A stretch of 64,000 nt of DNA from Wallemia ichthyophaga EXF-994 (taxonomy: Eukaryota; Basidiomycota; Wallemiomycetes; Wallemiales; Wallemiaceae). Below are positions 35,054 through 44,665 of this stretch, one piece after another. Each line of letters begins with the position of its first letter. Within the stretch, counting starts at the first letter, position 1. The position numbers and the translations under genes were made by a program. The notes beneath the pieces are model-generated. The model saw only the letters and a list, made by a program, of their open reading frames with translations. It searched no databases and was not told the DNA's origin. Where the stretch lies: NCBI RefSeq assembly GCF_000400465.1, contig NW_008806296.1, positions 1 to 64,000 on the forward strand, given 5' to 3'.

Positions 35054-35840
35054 TCAATTAGTAATCACATGCAAAATAACCAACGCACTTATAGTGGGCC
35101 TAGTTATTGAGTAGCTCAACCAATTAACAGACAAAGCGAAGAGAAACATTGGGTTGTATGTTTCTCTTTTATTCACATTAAAATCAACTTCAAAGGGTAT
35201 ACCAGCCTTCCGGTTTACTACTAGTAGCGTATTTATTAGCAGAATAGCTGAGGCTGTAAAGTACATTCCGTGGTGGTGGCAAACGGACATACCGAAGGTG
35301 TTGTTGATACTGCACAAACGAGAGGCAACTTCAAGATGAAATGGGTGGTTAATAGAAGAACGCGATAACAATTTGAACGTACTAATGTAAATAGCGTTGG
35401 AAAGAGAATTATTGTTGCGCTGGTTGCAACACTGACTATATAATAAGCCTTGCCGTATAGTATATTGAAGAGACTGAAAATTCCAGTACGCGTAGTAGAG
35501 AAAGTGCTAAAGGCTAAGAAAAGTCCAGTTGCTGTTGCTTGTAGAATTGCGTAAGCAATCTCGGCTGGAAGGGATGAAACTGGATGTGATGTGAGTGCAA
35601 CGATGGTGGATATGGATAGTAGTGAAAAATTTGAAGACATTGCGATACATTTTCTGCAATATATTCTGGTAGCTTTGATATGATGGTCTCGCACTGCGGT
35701 GACTGTTACAAGGGAGAAGAGAGATGGCGTTATCAGGAGCAAAGCAGGGATGTAGCCAGTCATCTTTGCAATATAAGTTGATTTTTAGTCCCATATTTTG
35801 CACTAATTTTACAAAGATCCAGACTTACCGCATCTAACAT
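35054..35840 (-). CDS. Polytopic membrane protein, receptor-like, unknown family (gene C)
   Basis: Minus-strand gene; start ATG at 35840 (MLDA, a 12-nt coding exon), then a long exon starting MTGYIPALLLITPSLFSLVT, and a third joined through a GTTCAA donor and TTGAAG acceptor that restores the frame (FTLVLASRLCSINNTFG). Hydrophobic segments: FSLLSISTIVALTS, GLFLAFSTFS, YIVSVATSATIILFPTLFTLV, MYFTASAILLINTLLVV and FLFALSVNWLSY. This gives six to seven helices and about 230 residues. No family recognised. Confidence 0.5.
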
Positions 35841-36124
35841 GATGAAAGATGATGATAAAGTTGCACAGCACTGTGTTTTAACTTTGTAGAAACGAATTTC
35901 ATCCAAGAATGCGTTATGGCTAACAAGATTTTACAAAAGGTGATGGTTGAAACTATAAACGCAATTGGGCGCTTTGTCAATGAGTAAGTAAAATTTGCAG
36001 CACGTCTTGGATAAGAGAGAATTAAATACGTGGCTCAATTCCGACGGATTGATCGAAATGTTAAATGCTAAATGTCGATTAGGTTGTTAGACTGCTTTGC
36101 GTTCATACTGATGCTCTTGTTGAG

Positions 36125-36307
36125 TTAGAAATCTTCTTTAGAATCTGCTTGAGTAACCCAAACAGCTAAAGGTATATTGTTACCTTTAATGTTCCTAGGC
36201 GCTTTGATTGAATATTTACGATCGTTTTTGATAGTTCCTGTCTGTACTTTGGAGCTATCTTTGCGCATACTGACGCTCGTCGTGAAATCGTACTCAAACG
36301 GGTCCAT
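36125..36307 (-). CDS. Short ORF, unknown
   Basis: A 60-codon frame between two membrane-protein genes (MDPFEYDFTTSVSMRKDS to VTQADSKEDF). Soluble, charged, with no domain seen. It could be an exon of a neighbour or spurious. Confidence 0.25.
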   Translation of the reverse strand: MDPFEYDFTTSVSMRKDSSKVQTGTIKNDRKYSIKAPRNIKGNNIPLAVWVTQADSKEDF

Positions 36308-36480
36308 GTTGCTGCTTGTAGGTGTACTTATATCATAAACACTCTTGCAGCCATCTGATTTGTATATATGTTGCGATGAATTCGCTGATTTTGCACGTGC
36401 CAGCGTTTGGGAACTATTTACGTTCCAGGGGAGGAAGACAGTGTCTTAGAAGTGTCAGAGTGGAAAAACCACCTCTTATA

Positions 36481-37179
36481 CTACCAACCTTTGCTGCTTC
36501 TCCCTTTCATAGCCTCCTCTATGTCTGAAGCTTCGGTCGTTTGGTTTTGGACCTGTGACACTTCCCATTCCAAAGACATTGAGGCTTTGGTGAAGAGTAT
36601 GAGAATGTATATGAGCTGATAAGCTGTCAGGCTAATTGTATAATTACACAGCTAAGACCCAACACACCGCCTCAATACCCTGTATTATCATGCAGGTCTG
36701 ATCGTTGAAGACGTTCTTTGCAATGCGGAGGCAACCATTGACCGCAGGCACTATAGAAGCAATAAAAATTAGCGCAACTTCGACACGACGATAGTAGACG
36801 TGGAATTTAACCATCAGGCCGACTCCAATCAAAGCATATAGTGCTAGGTTGATCAGGGTGACACCGATAACTCTGTCCAGTGAGCGTAGTGGATTTTCAA
36901 ATCTTAAACATATTCTAAAAATCAATTCCATCTAAAGTGGAAACGGCTTTGTTAAATGATGGGCGCTAAAAGTGAGACCATCCTTACTATCAGATATGTG
37001 ACTACGACAGAGGCCATGAACCCCACATATATCGCCGTAAGTGTTCGCGCTGTACACTTACCGCTCGTAACTTTGCTGAGTGCAAAGAACCAAGCAGGGG
37101 AGGTGAGCATGAGGAGTGTTCCAATATAAAGTGCTCTTGCAAGAGACACTATGCTGCTTAATATCACACCAGCTGGCAT
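36481..37179 (-). CDS. Polytopic membrane protein, unknown family (gene B)
   Basis: Three exons on the minus strand join in frame: start MPAGVILSSIVSLARALY at 37179; a GTAAGG donor after VVTYLI to MELIFRICLRF; and a GTGTTG donor after IIQGIEA to LIYILILFTKASMS, ending at the stop at 36481. About 220 residues and six hydrophobic segments, with a polar C-terminal tail (EVSQVQNQTTEASDIEEAM). No family recognised. Phase-0 splicing at both introns supports a functional gene. Confidence 0.55.
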
Positions 37180-37534
37180 TTTAGTTCTTGTGGAGTAACT
37201 GGTAATACAAGAGACGCGTGGAGTGAATGACAGGATCACACCGGGAGTAAAATTGTTAAAGGAAGCAAATTATTTGCGTAAACTGAGATGCGCGAGCTCA
37301 TCAAGCAGCTTGTAAATACAGAATTATTCAATGTGGCTATTCATTTTAATCCTATTGCGCTGCGACGACACTTATTTATTCATATCCTCACCCTCGAAAT
37401 CACGGTAGCAGGCCATATGAATGAGCAAACCACGAGCTGATGTGGCTTGTGAGAAAGTAGGTTTAAGCTTGGTGCGTATACAGGGTTGACTATGTTTTCT
37501 GTTGATTTTTTAATTAGTAAAAAAAGGCAAAAAT
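37180..37534. other. Intergenic, nothing recognised
   Basis: About 350 AT-rich bases between gene B and a tRNA. A short antisense-looking ORF at the left edge is an extension of gene B's frame. Confidence 0.4.
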
Positions 37535-37640
37535 TGGAGCAGCCCGGAATTGAACCGGGATCGGAAAGAAACAGATAGTTGCTTTTCCTGAAAGACAGGA
37601 TTATGCAAGCCTTCAGTGATAACCATTACACTACTGCCCC
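37535..37640 (-). tRNA. tRNA-Ala(TGC) with 34-nt intron, copy 1
   Basis: Acceptor GGGGCAG pairs with CTGCTCC including a G3:U70 pair, the alanine identity element, and the discriminator base is A. T stem CCCGG/CCGGG with loop TTCAATT. Anticodon stem GAAGG/CTTTC with loop CT-TGC-A; a 34-nt intron follows base 37. The intron forms its own hairpin (TCCTG/CAGGA) and contains GCA, able to pair with the anticodon. D arm GTGTAATGGTTATCAC is closed by GTG/CAC. A T-run lies just downstream. Confidence 0.88.
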
Positions 37641-39087
37641 GCTGTTAAACACCTAATCAATCACTATTTTATTCAATGGATTTTAAAGTCACTTCTTTTA
37701 GATTGTTTTTGAGAAAAGCCTCAATAAATGTAATAAAGGAAGACTCAAGAAGCATTTTTACATTTTCACCTACCTTTTATCTTCGATATAACGGCTAAGC
37801 GATTGTGAGAAAGGTTTTGCATTCTGGTGCAAGATTTTTTCTAGTTCCAATCTCAATTACTAAAACAAAATAGACCTTGTTATCATCAAAAGACGATATC
37901 TTGTACATATTACGAAATTCACAGAGCAAAGGCCAAGAAATGCATATACAGTCTAGAAACTGAATTTCTCAGTTTTTAATATAGCTGATGCCTTTTCAGG
38001 CTCAAAATAAGGACCGCTAATATTTAAAACCTCCTACACTATTCGATCAAGTTCAATGAATAACTTCAAGGTAGAGATGTCGAGACAATGATGCTTTATA
38101 GATATATTCATAACCAAAAAAATTGATTATGGCTTAGAAAATTAACCTTTGTTAGAATTTCAAGTAAGTCAGGCAAAGTTTGACTTTCATTGCTTGAAGA
38201 GTTGTCGTTCTTAAAATTTTCAAGCTATTAAAAATTTTAAGATCTGATCAGATACTGGGAATTACTAGTTAAAGAGCAAAACTTGCACTGATCTATCCCC
38301 AGAGTGACAAAGTTTAACAAGATCAACATATTGTTCAACATTAGAAAGTGGCGACTTCCACAAATAAATGCATTTTAGCTCATCATCTACTTTAATTCAC
38401 CTTCAAGAAGCAGTAAATCAAATGTATAATTAAAGCAATACAAGGTTTAACTAGGCCCATCTACATACACTTCTTATGTTACTATTCTGCAATCCTGTGA
38501 CTCCGCTTTGAAAGTGTAGCGTTTCTCGAATGTAGTCTTAAAGGCTTTGGATTGGGTGTGGTGCGGGCTCTAAGATTTGATCATTTTTGTGAGTGGACCA
38601 TGGTCATGTCTTGGAATGGCTTGTTGAGTTTTTTTAATCAATTTTGAGAAGGGATCCGCTTCGACGATTTTGTGGAGGCTTGAGCTGCCTAATTAACAGT
38701 CGATTTCATATGGTTCTGTGGTTTGTTCTTTGGGTACTGGGAGGAGTATCCTGCTGTTGCGACACTGCCATCAGCTACGGATCCGACCATATAATAAAAC
38801 CTTATGCTTTAGGTGTGTTCATGTTCTGTTGCTGTTGTTTTCTTCTATAGGTTTTTCTTTTGTTTTGTGTTTTGTCTGCTCATGGTGAGTCTGATATTTG
38901 TTTGTGGTACATGTTGTCGTGGGTATGGTAAGTGGTCAATCTGTTCTATATTGGATATGTCTACTATTTGGAGTGAGCGCTGGATAGGCTACGATATATC
39001 TGTAAGTGAAGATGAAGCAGGGGCTAAATGTACATTGGCTATCATATAGTAAACTGCCCATAATCGAAGTCGAGGTTGCAAAAGGGC
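37641..39087. other. AT-rich noncoding stretch
   Basis: About 1.4 kb with no ORF I can support; 38644-39049 carries two short plus-strand frames with hydrophobic, Cys-rich translations that look random. It may be degraded mobile DNA. Confidence 0.4.
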
Positions 39088-39093
39088 AAAAAA
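39088..39093 (-). terminator. Pol III terminator of the permuted tRNA
   Basis: Six T residues on the minus strand begin four bases after the end of the 5' half (base 37). The position shows that the transcription unit ends with the 5' half, as expected for a permuted gene. Confidence 0.75.
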
Positions 39094-39097
39094 GCTA

Positions 39098-39174
39098 TAC
39101 GAGTCAGGCGCTCTAACCCCTGAGCTAAAAGCGCGATGTGCGCCTTCGCGGATTTGAACCGCGGACCTCCTGAT
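39098..39174 (-). tRNA. Circularly permuted tRNA-Thr(CGT) gene
   Basis: On the minus strand the 3' half (39174-39139) precedes the 5' half (39134-39098), separated by CATC. The halves fold into a perfect tRNA. Acceptor GCGCTTT (39134-39128) pairs with AAGGCGC (39146-39140), one G:U. D stem GCTC/GAGC. Anticodon stem CCTGA (39108-39104) pairs with TCAGG (39173-39169). T stem CGCGG/CCGCG holds loop TTCAAAT. Discriminator A is at 39139. The joined anticodon loop is CTCGTAA, that is CGT for Thr codon ACG, and matches the usual tRNA-Thr(CGT) loop. B box (GGTTCAAATCC) comes before A box (TAGCTCAGGGG). A T6 run ends the unit. No normal-order 5' half exists upstream or 3' half downstream. Confidence 0.88.
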
Positions 39175-39387
39175 ATCGGAAGCTCATTGTTGCCGCCGAG
39201 ACAGATTCTTTTGGACTCTAACCAAATTTACGATAATTATTATTGTTATAATCAAGAGAAAATTGAGTCGACGCGGCGTCTATGGTGAGCTTTTTCAGCG
39301 TTATTGAGAACCACCAACAATTTAAAAATTACGACGCTAGTCAAGAAACGCTTCTAGTAAATTCAGCACCCCTTTTGACTCCTCATA

Positions 39388-39530
39388 CTTTAAGAAGTAT
39401 TGATGGACGCACTTTATAACATGTATCGTCTTAACAATATAATCAGATTCCATCATCATCATTACAAGAAGTATAGATAGGCGAATATTATAAACATTGT
39501 AACGATTTTGACTATATTATGATTTCTATC
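39388..39530 (+). repeat. Two tandem LINE 3'-terminal fragments
   Basis: Two degenerate copies of one terminus: AAGAAGTATTGATGG.. to CCATCATCATCAT (39391-39463), then AAGAAGTATAGATAGGCG (39467-39484) followed by TGTAACGATTTTGACTAT. The same block ends the LINE copies at 40640 and 43560, so these are 5'-truncated insertions. Confidence 0.7.
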
Positions 39531-39699
39531 TATCTATTGGTTATGTTTATTCTTTGGATAACTGGTGGATAGTGAATTGAGTTTGGCATATATGTCTGCG
39601 AAAGGGGTTCTGAAGCCACGTGGAAATTTCCTAAGGGCTGTAAAATGCATTTTGCTGAGTTATTTGATTGATTCAGATTTTAGGAGGTTGTTATTTTAC

Positions 39700-40712
39700 G
39701 AGTAGCAATACCCCGCTGACCACTACCACCAACCACAACTACTCTCGATGAAATCACTGTGGCAACTTGGTCGAGGCGCTTCACCCAGACACCCAATTCA
39801 ACTTTCACTGGATACCTGGCCACAAGGGAATTGAAGGCAACGAGAGAGCAGACCGCGCCGCGAACAAAGGCAGAGCAAACCACGGAAACGGTTTTGTTCT
39901 GGATATAGAACTCCGAACCTCCTGCTCTGTTACCCGGCGAAACCTCCACGAAACCCTCACTGCACCCATGCGCGTGGAGGGCAACACTCTCACGGGTCTC
40001 ACCTCAAGAACAGCAAGAACCGCCAAAGGCAATCTCAGCTCCATCAAGACCGCCAAGCTGTTGGAAAGTGTGCCCCGGGCCACTCGCTGTCTAGCAACAC
40101 AGCTCCGCTCTGGACACTTCCCTACCACTAAGTCCTATCGCTATCGCTTTAAGCTCACTGATTCTGCCAAGTGCAGCACCTGTCGATTAGACGACACTAT
40201 CCCACACCGTATCTTCATCTGCTCAAGACACATCATGGCGAGAATAGCTTTGAGAAGGAAGATTCTCGCTCTCGGTATTAGGTTCGAATTGGGACCTATG
40301 CTGAGAAACGCCAAATCTCTCCAAGCGCTATACGAATTCTTCAAGCCACAAATCTCCCATTCTCACCGACTTCTGTAGAGCACACAAACTGCAGAGGGTT
40401 TTACGCGGAGTGGTACTTTCGGGTGCCATTCAGGCTTTTCCCCCTTCAGGCCCACCCACCCTCTCATTTTTATTGATTTCGGTACACTAGTTCGACACAC
40501 CACAACAGCCTAACCAAAACTCGCACAATTCCGGGTTCTCGGTACAGCCATCGGTCGGATCGAGTAAATCTAAACCTTTACGCTCAGCACAGAAACGCTA
40601 TACTCTCAAATCAACGTCACACAAGTCCAAATAGCAACATAAGAAGTATAGATAGGCGCAGTTTTACTATGTATCGCTTTAACTATATATTATATTTCAT
40701 CATCATCATCAG
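39700..40712 (+). mobile_element. 5'-truncated Tad/I-like LINE: RNase H and C-terminal part
   Basis: A frame over 39767-40378 encodes the end of LINE ORF2. The RNase H C-terminal motif FHWIPGHKGIEGNERADRAA is clear, followed by a His/Cys-type tail (CSTCRLDDTIPHRIFICSRH) and the end ALYEFFKPQ. The reverse transcriptase is absent. A 3' UTR runs to AAGAAGTATAGATAGGCG and a CATCATCATCATC tail near 40704. Loss of the 5' part is typical of target-primed reverse transcription. Confidence 0.85.
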
Positions 40713-40793
40713 CAACTTGGTCGGCAGCTTAAACTGGCCAGGCCGGTAAGGTCACTTAAAGGCCTTGTAAATCCATTCAAAGCAGCAGCAGCA

Positions 40794-41597
40794 GTGCGCA
40801 CTCAGGCGTTACCAAGAGCAGCTCACTCATCTACCAGATTGTCATCACGCACCATCCACAGAAACTCCTTCCACACACTGGGCCACTTATGCGTAACCAG
40901 ATCAGCCACCAGACCAGCATTTGGCAACTTCGCCAGCCGTACTCCTCAAGCAGGTCTAGGATGTGCAAGAACATACGCTACAGGCAGGGGAGCAGTAGAT
41001 GCAATCCAGAATATCAACGTGTTTGCCAGATGTACTCTCAACCTGCTCGGCGAGGACCATCTGGACAGTCTGCAAGCATCACAATTACGCCGTGAGCGGG
41101 AGGATGATCACCTCACGAACATGAAGAGCTACTTCGATGTCCCCGCCTGCAAGACTGTCCTCGTAGCTCCTCTTTCATCATCGCTCTCGCACCTCCTCAC
41201 CGAGACGAAGCCTTTGCATACCGACAGCGCAAGCGCTAATGGGGTGTTGTTCGATGACACTTTCGTCAGAGACCTCGTCAGCCTGAGGGTGTCGTCCAAC
41301 GTACACGCGAAGCGGCTCGATGCACTGTGTGCGAGTGTGCAGTCCGTCGCCGATACACTCGAGGTCACCAGCTCGGCCAGCGGCCTCCTCATCGTGAAGG
41401 CAACGTTCGATGGCACGGCTAAGGAGATCGGGAAGCTCATTCATGATAAATTGGACAGACTGGTTCTTGACGACATCGCCAACGCCCATCGATTTTCGGG
41501 CTGGTACAGGCTCTATCAGCTCGACGGAGATACTGTCCTCCATGACATGGTATCCAAGTCTTTCTACCTCCCAGACCCCGACCAGACCTTGAATTAG
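40794..41597 (+). CDS. Hypothetical protein, mitochondrial-type N-terminus, no ATG
   Basis: A 267-codon frame with coding-like composition. The N-terminal 65 residues are Arg/Ser/Thr-rich without acidic residues (SSRTIHRNSFHTLGH; ARTYATGRG), like a mitochondrial presequence. The rest is soluble and ends HDMVSKSFYLPDPDQTLN. No in-frame ATG occurs before about codon 110; the frame opens with GTG after a Gln/Ala repeat (GCAGCAGCA). It starts about 80 bp after the end of the LINE, so insertion may have removed the first exon, or a first exon lies unseen upstream. Family unknown. Confidence 0.55.
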   Translation: MRTQALPRAAHSSTRLSSRTIHRNSFHTLGHLCVTRSATRPAFGNFASRTPQAGLGCARTYATGRGAVDAIQNINVFARCTLNLLGEDHLDSLQASQLRREREDDHLTNMKSYFDVPACKTVLVAPLSSSLSHLLTETKPLHTDSASANGVLFDDTFVRDLVSLRVSSNVHAKRLDALCASVQSVADTLEVTSSASGLLIVKATFDGTAKEIGKLIHDKLDRLVLDDIANAHRFSGWYRLYQLDGDTVLHDMVSKSFYLPDPDQTLN

Positions 41598-41713
41598 TCT
41601 GCGTGGTTGTGGTTGCACGTATTGCGCGTTTCGCCCTCCTGTTACGACATTTTGTACTTTTCATGTATAATACTCCCAACTCTATATGATTGGCAACATA
41701 TGCTCAATTTCCC

Positions 41714-42541
41714 TCATCCCTCAACTGGATTGTCTGCTTTCTTTGACGATGCCTTCCCGCTCACTGAATCAACTTCTCCACTTGTCTTTGTTGCGTTCTC
41801 TGTCTTCTCTGCATTCTCATCTCTCCCTCTTTCGTCTACTGGCTGATCACCCTCCTCAATTGCTGTTATCCCTAGCTTTTCCTCGCTGAGCGAGTCCATT
41901 ACCTCAATGCAACCGCGTGACGCAACGAACACAATCGTAGTAAAGAAGACGATCCAATCATCAAATTTGGAAACATCCCATATAATTTTCCCTGCATTAA
42001 ATTAAATAAGTTTCATGAAGAAGCAAAGCATTGTGTTACTGAAAACAGCCGCGGATGATAACAGCAAAATTATCAACGAGACATAACTGAAGGGTTTCTT
42101 GTGTAAGTCAATTATTGTTTGCGCTTGGTAAGCAAACAGCCTTTCTAGGATAAAGACAACCAGGAAAACAATCACAGGGACCAGGCAAGGTATTGCAAGG
42201 CTTGGTACAATACTACAGTCTCTCACGCCAGCTGTGAGGAGCAATGTGAATGATAGCAGTAGAGCAGCGAAGACGTTTACTAAACACTTTTCTCTGGGAC
42301 TCAGTTGTTCAGCTCTTGCGGGTGTACCAGGTATATCATTGGGAAGGATCGACTTATCCACACATTCTAATAATATAAGAAAGACCAGACCCGCTAAACC
42401 ACCACCCAATACAGTTCCAATCGTGTACGCAGGACTAATATCAGTTGTTGGCATTGATTTTGACGATATAACTTGTTCGAAGAAGAATATAACGAATTTC
42501 GCTACATTTGCATTAAGCAAACCATAGTTCACGAATCGCAT
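41714..42541 (-). CDS. Polytopic membrane protein, unknown family (gene A)
   Basis: Exon from MRFVNYGLLNANVAK at 42541 joins by a GTAACA donor and AATGCAG acceptor to KIIWDVSKFDDWIVFFTTIV, ending at 41714. Hydrophobic segments: IGTVLGGGLAGLVFLILL, CLVNVFAALLLSFTLLLTA, LVPVIVFLVVFILERLF, YVSLIILLLSSAAVF and WIVFFTTIVFVAS. An acidic cytosolic tail follows. A further hydrophobic frame lies upstream (42541-42720) but I cannot splice it in frame, so the 5' end is unsure or frameshifted. Lacks a recognisable family. Confidence 0.5.
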
Positions 42542-42816
42542 CGGTTTTTCTCAAAAACTGCGACTGTGTCCATGGTATAAGTCAGGACTGCCGAGTTCAG
42601 GAACGCGGCTTGAGCGAGCGTCAAGTATAATAAAATTAAGCGTAAGCGTTTCCGTTCGGAAGCATTATTATAGCAGTATTTCCAGATATTGTGATACTTA
42701 TTACTTCCCTTTTCTGCCAAGTGCTTTTGGGCTTGAGCAGTGCACTAGCTGGCGGTGACAGGGTGTGTAGAGGTAATAATTCTATTGCTTATTTTGTGCT
42801 GTGTGCTGTGTGCTGT

Positions 42817-43396
42817 TTACGTATCTCGGAGTGGGGGTGGGGTGCGCTGGCTGAATGTAGAATGCTCCGAATTGACAGGCCTAATAATCGCGTAGGCTGC
42901 TAAACTCATCACAAGTACCCTAATACCACTGGTTAAAGCTTTTTTGCACAGAGATATTGTTGGCGATAACGTTGTTCTTCTTGCGAAGGCCCAGCCCACC
43001 ATGTTGCTCACTTTGCTAATCAGATACCTCAACCATGTAGACCGCTGTGTCCTCGATTGGTGGCTTGTATTTGACAGCACTCACGATAGGTATTAAAGCA
43101 AGAATGGGCTTTGCAAGGATAAGGAGGATGTGGTGATCAAATACCTTGACTGTATTTCCTCATTACCAAGCTCAACGACAGACACGCTGGTGTTTCCCTC
43201 CACAAATTCCTATTCCAACTATGTACTCTGCGCACACACGCGCCAATGGTCTGACACCCTTAATTCCTGTGGATGACTTGGTGTGTAGGGGCGCGATGGC
43301 CTTGTTACTGGTGCTGTACCGCACGTGGTATTTTGATTGCTGAACTGTCGCCGTTACTCCTGTGTCCGCTTCCGTATGCTCAGTCATCATGAGCAT
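42817..43396 (-). CDS. Small hypothetical membrane protein
   Basis: Three exons, 43396-43220, 43144-43085 and 43044-42817, all phase 0, total 154 residues. The N-terminus is soluble (MLMMTEHTEADTGVTAT). The second exon adds a hydrophobic segment (ILLILAKPILALIP), and the third is basic with another (IRVLVMSLAAYAII). Exact frame keeping at both introns supports a real gene. No family recognised. Confidence 0.5.
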
Positions 43397-43498
43397 TTCC
43401 TGATGCTGCTGCAAATTGGGTGCTCCGGCCGAACGCTATTCACGGCGAACTTGCAGGGTGACATACAAATACTGACGAACTTTTGGTAACATGTAGAA

Positions 43499-43935
43499 AT
43501 AATAATGTATAGTCAAAAGCGTTACAACGATTAATAATTTTCGCCTATCTATACTTCTTGTGCATTGAAAGCTGACGATTGTAGTGACTCAAAGGGATGC
43601 GGTTCTTGGCACGTGTGCCGTAAATTGGGAGGTAACTACGTGGAGCTACCGGAGCCACGCGGGTGGGTGCTGAGCTGGCTTTTGAAGAACTCGTAGAGAG
43701 CTTTAAGAGCTTTTTCATTTGAAAGCATATTTTCATCTCGAACCTTAACCCCATTCATATATCCTCCTCCTCAACGATAATCTTGCTTGATCGAAATTCC
43801 TACATCTGAAAATTCTGTGTGTGGTACTGTCTACTTCATTTCACTTGCTGCAAAGTGGTGAGTCGGACAGTTTGAATCGGAATCGGTAAGACTTGGCAGT
43901 AGGGAAGTGGCCTGAGCGGATTTGTGTGGAAGTCA
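43499..43935 (-). mobile_element. LINE 3' end fragment, second copy
   Basis: On the minus strand the sequence parallels the 39.7-40.7 kb LINE: a GGCCACTTCCCTACTGCCAA segment near 43900, then a frame KALYEFFKSQLSTHPRG matching ALYEFFKPQ, and the terminus AAGAAGTATAGATAGGCG followed by TTGTAACGC. The middle is deleted. It is a diverged, non-autonomous remnant. Confidence 0.7.
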
Positions 43936-44577
43936 TCCTACCCATTGCTCTCTCTGCATCTTTCGACTTTGGTTCTGGTAAACTACGTACATCTTTAGGA
44001 ATATTTGTCGATGCTGAGGGAGAGGCTCCATGACACCATAATTGAAGAAAGCTAATTTATTCACCGTACCGGCCTCGAACGCAATTTCCCGCGCACAGCG
44101 TGCTCTCCGCTCCCTTTGTGGCGCAGCGGGAGCCAACCCCGCCCAAAAGCCGCTCGCTTACACAAAGAAACCCAACCGCAGGTGCGGAAGTAGACCTTCT
44201 GCACACGCGCTTGCCGCTGCGCCGCAAAATAACCGCTTGGAAGAATCTCTTCTTTGTCAGTATCATACTAATAGCCGGGACCTCCTTAGCAAGCGGTATA
44301 AGGATGTGCCCCTACCTTCCTAGGTAATACAGCGGGCAAGATGCAGGAACAGGTAACATGACATCATGGTCGCTATGGGAACAATGAACAATGAAGATTA
44401 TGCATGATTATGCACGAGAACAATGAAGATAACGAAAAAATGGAAATAACCCTAGAATTCTAAACTATGTAAACAACTACCTTTCTTTTGATACATCTAA
44501 GACTTAATTCTTTTATTAATCTCAGCGCCTTGCTCTTTGTGTGCACTTTGACCTCACAAAGATCAAGACGTTTACAC
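43936..44577. other. GC-richer patch, possible LINE ORF debris
   Basis: Between 44050 and 44280 the composition rises in GC and a plus-strand frame reads SNAISRAQRALRSLCGAAG, which looks like the thumb region of a LINE reverse transcriptase. Support is weak. The rest up to the tRNA is AT-rich and empty. Confidence 0.3.
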
Positions 44578-44665
44578 GGCAGGATGGCCGAGTGGTCTAA
44601 GGCGCACGGTTAAGGCGAAAGCATCCGTGTTCGAAAGAGCGAGGGTTCGAATCCCTCTCCTGTCA
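44578..44665 (+). tRNA. tRNA-Leu(AAG) with 8-nt intron
   Basis: Acceptor GGCAGGA pairs with TCCTGTC, discriminator A. Anticodon stem CACGG/CCGTG; loop TT-AAG-G followed by a short CGAAAGCA intron. A long variable arm (GTTCGAAAGAGC) marks a class II tRNA. T arm GAGGG/CCCTC with loop TTCGAAT. A T6 run shortly downstream ends transcription. Confidence 0.88.

Noticed and set aside
36322-36619. Plus-strand ORFs opposite gene B
   Set aside because: They lie opposite the last exon of gene B, which is better supported by phase-0 splicing.
38644-39049. Two Cys/Phe-rich plus-strand ORFs
   Set aside because: Composition follows local T-richness; no start context, splice continuity or family.
39139-39174. 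An isolated tRNA 3' half as a pseudogene
   Set aside because: The adjacent 5' half completes every stem, and a terminator follows that half, so two unrelated fragments are unlikely.
43172-43343. Plus-strand ORF around 43146-43343
   Set aside because: Antisense to the spliced gene at 42817-43396, with no coding features.
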